A stretch of DNA of 37,716 nt from Cytophagales bacterium (GTDB lineage Bacteria > Bacteroidota > Bacteroidia > Cytophagales > Cyclobacteriaceae), in NCBI GenBank assembly GCA_024232835.1, contig JAAEPI010000426.1, positions 1 to 37,716 of the forward strand, given 5' to 3'. Position numbers and translations under genes: made by a program. Below are positions 35,329-37,716 of the stretch, one piece after another. A model generated the notes under the pieces. That model was not told the origin of the DNA. It saw only the letters and a list, made by a program, of their open reading frames with translations, and did no database searches. The stretch's first letter is position 1. The number at the start of each line of letters is the position of its first letter.

Positions 35329-35372
35329 CCTTATCAATAAAATGGATACGATCATGAATGCTTTGTTGTTAG

Positions 35373-35454
35373 TAACCGTCCATTACCACGCTATAAGGAT
35401 AGATATCATGCACCGCTGTATTTGAAGGGTAGATGACACGCACAATGGGCGTTA
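35373..35454 (+). repeat. attC-like imperfect hairpin
   Basis: TAACCGTCCATT (35373-35384) can pair with AATGGGCGTTA (35444-35454), giving eleven pairs with one extrahelical C and one G-T pair. The right arm continues as GTTAGC, the type of junction seen at integron attC sites. Size (82 bp) is in the attC range, but the simple-site consensus (RYYYAAC and GTTRRRY) is met only partly and no integrase gene is in the window. The right part (35411-35467) is copy B of the 60-bp module. I treat it as an attC candidate only. Confidence 0.4.
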
Positions 35455-35550
35455 GCAACAAGTTGTGTTTCATTACACTTCATAGAGATAATCCGACTTT
35501 AAATAGCAAATCACTACTTTGTTTCATATATTTAACTCACCAAATGAGAT

Positions 35551-35751
35551 ATGAATAAAATCAAAGTAATTCTGGAAGAAAAGGGCATCAAACAAACATG
35601 GTTAGCTACTAAACTGGGGAAAAGTTATAATATGATCAATTCTTATGCCCAGAACAGAAGACAACCTTCAATTGAAGATTTGTATAAAATAGCTGACATT
35701 TTAGATGTTGATATTAAAGATCTTTTAGAATCTAGCATAAAGAATAAATGA
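35551..35751 (+). CDS. XRE-family HTH regulator
   Basis: A 66-aa helix-turn-helix protein of the Cro/XRE type: KVILEEKGIKQTWLATKLGKSYNMINSY is the HTH and EDLYKIADILDVDIKDLL the closing helices. Its stop overlaps the start of the Fic gene by 4 nt (ATGA), so the two are co-translated. It probably represses the pair and could act as an antitoxin or simply as an autoregulator. Confidence 0.9.
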   Translation: MNKIKVILEEKGIKQTWLATKLGKSYNMINSYAQNRRQPSIEDLYKIADILDVDIKDLLESSIKNK

Positions 35752-37154
35752 AAGAAATGCTATACAGCACCAAGAACATAGATAAAATAAATAATTTAAA
35801 AAAAGATCTGGATAAACTCGCACCAATTAGTAAAGAGTTTGCTAATAATCTCAAAAAGAAATTTCGTTTGGAATTCAACTACAACTCAAATCATTTAGAA
35901 GGTAATACATTAACATATGGTCAAACCCAATTACTATTACTATTTGATAAAAGTTCAGGGGATGTTCCCGTAAGTGATATTGAAGAAATGAAAGCCCATG
36001 ATGTCGCTCTTGCACAAATTGAGGAGTTGGCAAAAGATGAAGAACGTCCTTTGACCGAGCAATTTATTTGCGAACTAAACAAGACAATTTTGGTTAAAGA
36101 TTTTTGGAAAGATTCAATTGACCTTAACGGAAATCCATCACGAAAAAAAATAGAGATTGGTAAATACAAGTCTCTTCCAAATAGTGTTCTTCTAAGAAAT
36201 AGTGAGATTCATGAATATGCCTCACCAGAAGAAACACCTTTATTGATGAATGGACTTATTATTTGGTATAGGACCAATATAAACATAATCCACCCAGTAC
36301 ATTTAGCGGCAGAGTTTCATTACAAATTCGTTTGCATTCATCCATTTGATGACGGGAATGGAAGAGTCGCAAGACTAATCATGAATTATATTCTTCTAAG
36401 AAATAATTACCCACCAGTAATAATCAAATCAGATGATAAAGAAAGCTATTTAACAGCACTACAAAAAGCGGATTTAGGAGATAAATTAGGGCTAGTTGAA
36501 TACATCGAAAAACAACAAGTTTGGTCTCTAGAATTAAGCATTAAGGCAGGAAAAGGAGAAGATATGGAGGAATATGGTGATATAGAGAAAGAGATTGAAA
36601 TTCTAAAAAGAAAAAAACTTACAAAATCAACGATATTTAGAACTCCTAAAATCTCTTATGAAATCTACCTCCACATTAACGATGATATATGGGAGCCACT
36701 GGAAAAATTCTTTCTTAAGTTCCAAGATTTTTTCCCTGAAGTAAAAACTGAAAATCATGTTGACCATCTTAAAGTAGAAAAAACTAAGACTATACGAAAC
36801 CCTCTTTCAGCGTTTGGGGATCGTGAAGTAACGATCAAACCATATGAAGTTTTTGGACACAATCTTGAGGAAGAAGATGTTTCCAACATTTCTTGGATTA
36901 AACGATTTTTGTCCTTAAAGTCAGCGTCTAAAAAAATTGATTTCGACATTGATTGCTCAGTTGAATTTGGTGATTCTCAATACAAACTTCTAATTGTAGG
37001 CAGAAGTACTAACACCGATAATTTTCTAAAGAGAAAAACGATATTGTTTGAAAGTGAGAATGATTATAAGACGTTATTTATGACTGAAAGTGTAAACGAT
37101 ATTATTAGAGTAGTTTCAAACTACCTAGTAAAAAACATCCAACTAAACGACTAA
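35748..37154 (+). CDS. Fic-domain AMP-transferase with N-terminal inhibitory motif
   Basis: A 468-aa Fic protein. The active-site motif HPFDDGNGR is complete (H198-R206), so nucleotide transfer to a protein hydroxyl is expected. An inhibitory helix motif of the S/TxxxE(G/N) type is seen as SNHLEG (S47-G52), placing it among Fic proteins with their own N-terminal inhibition. The C-terminal 200 residues (from about 265) are unlike the usual winged-helix tail and are not recognised. The gene overlaps the XRE gene by 4 nt. Such pairs occur in toxin and defence settings, but the target is unknown. Confidence 0.88.
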   Translation: MKEMLYSTKNIDKINNLKKDLDKLAPISKEFANNLKKKFRLEFNYNSNHLEGNTLTYGQTQLLLLFDKSSGDVPVSDIEEMKAHDVALAQIEELAKDEERPLTEQFICELNKTILVKDFWKDSIDLNGNPSRKKIEIGKYKSLPNSVLLRNSEIHEYASPEETPLLMNGLIIWYRTNINIIHPVHLAAEFHYKFVCIHPFDDGNGRVARLIMNYILLRNNYPPVIIKSDDKESYLTALQKADLGDKLGLVEYIEKQQVWSLELSIKAGKGEDMEEYGDIEKEIEILKRKKLTKSTIFRTPKISYEIYLHINDDIWEPLEKFFLKFQDFFPEVKTENHVDHLKVEKTKTIRNPLSAFGDREVTIKPYEVFGHNLEEEDVSNISWIKRFLSLKSASKKIDFDIDCSVEFGDSQYKLLIVGRSTNTDNFLKRKTILFESENDYKTLFMTESVNDIIRVVSNYLVKNIQLND

Positions 37155-37166
37155 AAACGAAAACAC

Positions 37167-37245
37167 AATCGAGGCAACCTTGAGCCATAAGGCCCATGGT
37201 GCACCTCTCATACCACCTGCGTACGAGTATCGTATACGGCGGTTC
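37167..37245 (-). ncRNA. Possible group II intron domain V-VI relic
   Basis: On the minus strand GAACCGCCGTATACG, a short loop, CGTACGCAGGTGGTATGAGAGG and then a hairpin ending CCTCGATT resemble the 3-prime end (domains V and VI) of bacterial group II introns as I remember them. The 3-prime strand of the domain V stem is one base short and mismatched, so it would be inactive. No reverse transcriptase gene is in the window. The 71-aa minus-strand ORF here is spurious. Confidence 0.4.
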
Positions 37246-37273
37246 AATTAGTATTGGAGAAACTTTTCTCGTA

Positions 37274-37440
37274 CTCAGAGTCACTCGCAGAGGACTCTGA
37301 TCTCTTTTGTTATTCTTCATTCTTATCTATCTCAGAGTCCCCTACTCCTCCCTTTTTCTTCTCGCCCAAGTGAACTTTGAGGAGAGTTGACGAAACCTCT
37401 GGACTCAGACTTCCCACCAATGGCTGGGAATCGAGTGGAT
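37274..37440. repeat. Long direct repeat, copy 2, with internal hairpin
   Basis: The partner of 35146-35328. The hairpin is kept: AGAGGACTCTGA (37289-37300) with CTCAGAGTCCCCT (37331-37343). The G-to-A change in the left arm is matched by a C-to-T change in the right arm, so base pairing is preserved at that position. The loop is shorter than in copy 1. On the minus strand an open reading (GSLSPEVSSTLLKVHLG) crosses the right half. Confidence 0.85.
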
Positions 37441-37446
37441 TACTTA

Positions 37447-37464
37447 GGGCCTGCTGAAAAACAC
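37447..37464 (+). mobile_element. IS-end-like sequence related to the 12247 element
   Basis: GGGCCTGCTGAAAAACAC matches the inverted right end of the 12247-12510 element (GGGTCTGCTGAAAAACAC) at 17 of 18 bases. It is probably the terminal repeat of a related element that either is truncated or continues beyond the window. No transposase is seen in the remaining 250 bp. Confidence 0.5.
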
Positions 37465-37615
37465 GTATCTCCTTATCTAACAAACAATAAGATATCTATC
37501 TAAAGTTTTTACTATGTTGAAGGTGCAGATTACAATTTATCTGAAAACTCATATGAAAAAACGTCGATTATTTATGTTTACAAATCTTAAAAAGAGTGCA
37601 CTATTACTCTTGGCT

Positions 37616-37661
37616 ATTTCGGAGTGACCATGCCAGTGATTTCGGAGTAATGGTGCCACTT
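37616..37661. repeat. Tandem 23-bp repeats, IS21-end-like
   Basis: Two adjacent 23-bp units (ATTTCGGAGTGACCATGCCAGTG and ATTTCGGAGTAATGGTGCCACTT) share 17 bases. Multiple short repeats of this kind, with a TGGCACCATTACTCCG-like core on the minus strand, are typical of IS21-family termini. No istA or istB gene is in the window. The rest of 37465-37716 shows nothing else I can support. Confidence 0.4.
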
Positions 37662-37716
37662 TAGAAGACCTGCAATTATAGCATTAAATTTCATTCATTT
37701 TTCAATATTCCTTTTC

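Noticed and set aside
37105-37320. 71-aa minus-strand ORF
   Set aside because: It overlaps the Fic gene end and the intron-like hairpin; the reading is better explained by structured RNA sequence than by a protein.
1-37716. tRNA or rRNA genes and CRISPR arrays
   Set aside because: I looked through the intergenic stretches and found no cloverleaf-like, rRNA-like or regularly spaced repeat pattern.

Overview
The window looks like a chromosomal segment of a Bacteroidota member, most likely a Cytophagales-type marine or soil bacterium. The DNA is AT-rich, genes lack strong Shine-Dalgarno sequences, and a few starts are preceded by TAnnTTTG-like boxes. Many families are typical of the phylum: BNR/sortilin-like secreted proteins, an M49 peptidase lipoprotein, DUF4153, CtlX, a DUF1343/NamZ lipoprotein, a secreted TPR-CHAT protein and a 463-aa arginine decarboxylase. 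Species identity cannot be fixed from sequence reading alone.

Layout. 1-5.5 kb: a sulfatase relic, msrB, a large BNR-repeat secreted protein, then a PemK/MazF toxin-antitoxin module wedged between a truncated copy of the trmL start and an intact trmL; two small overlapping unknown genes follow. 5.5-11.3 kb: a dipeptidyl-peptidase III lipoprotein, an amber-interrupted small lipoprotein, a sialidase-like lipoprotein, and a coiled-coil membrane-anchored protein just upstream of ddl. 11.3-12.9 kb: a decayed zone with a HIRAN-domain pseudogene, a small membrane protein, a 264-bp element with terminal inverted repeats, and a lipoprotein pseudogene. 12.9-20.4 kb: a leftward run of a UspA protein, a DUF4153 membrane protein and a tight four-gene operon (DDAH-like, ctlX, argS, menA). 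20.4-29.3 kb: arginine decarboxylase, then a 1127-aa protein that joins a molybdopterin oxidoreductase to a complete cysteine desulfurase, a GmhB-like phosphatase, a 171-bp nested palindrome, a dolichol-phosphate-mannose-type glycosyltransferase, a LolC/E-type permease and a NamZ-like lipoprotein. 29.4-32.9 kb: a secreted TPR-CHAT protein. 32.9-37.7 kb: an accessory island with a secreted unknown protein, a RelA/SpoT-domain protein and an XRE-Fic pair, separated by repeated non-coding modules, with an attC-like hairpin, a possible group II intron 3-prime relic and IS-end-like sequences.

How the genes fit together. The operon at 15.8-20.3 kb and the adjacent decarboxylase form an arginine-centred neighbourhood: charging of tRNA-Arg, two amidinotransferase-fold hydrolases for arginine or citrulline-type substrates, and decarboxylation to agmatine. 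The molybdoenzyme-desulfurase fusion is the strongest candidate for an unusual system. Known formate dehydrogenases need a cysteine desulfurase (IscS, via FdhD) to place a sulfido ligand on the molybdenum cofactor, so a fused desulfurase could supply sulfur in cis. The right-hand island has the look of a defence or toxin region with exchangeable modules.
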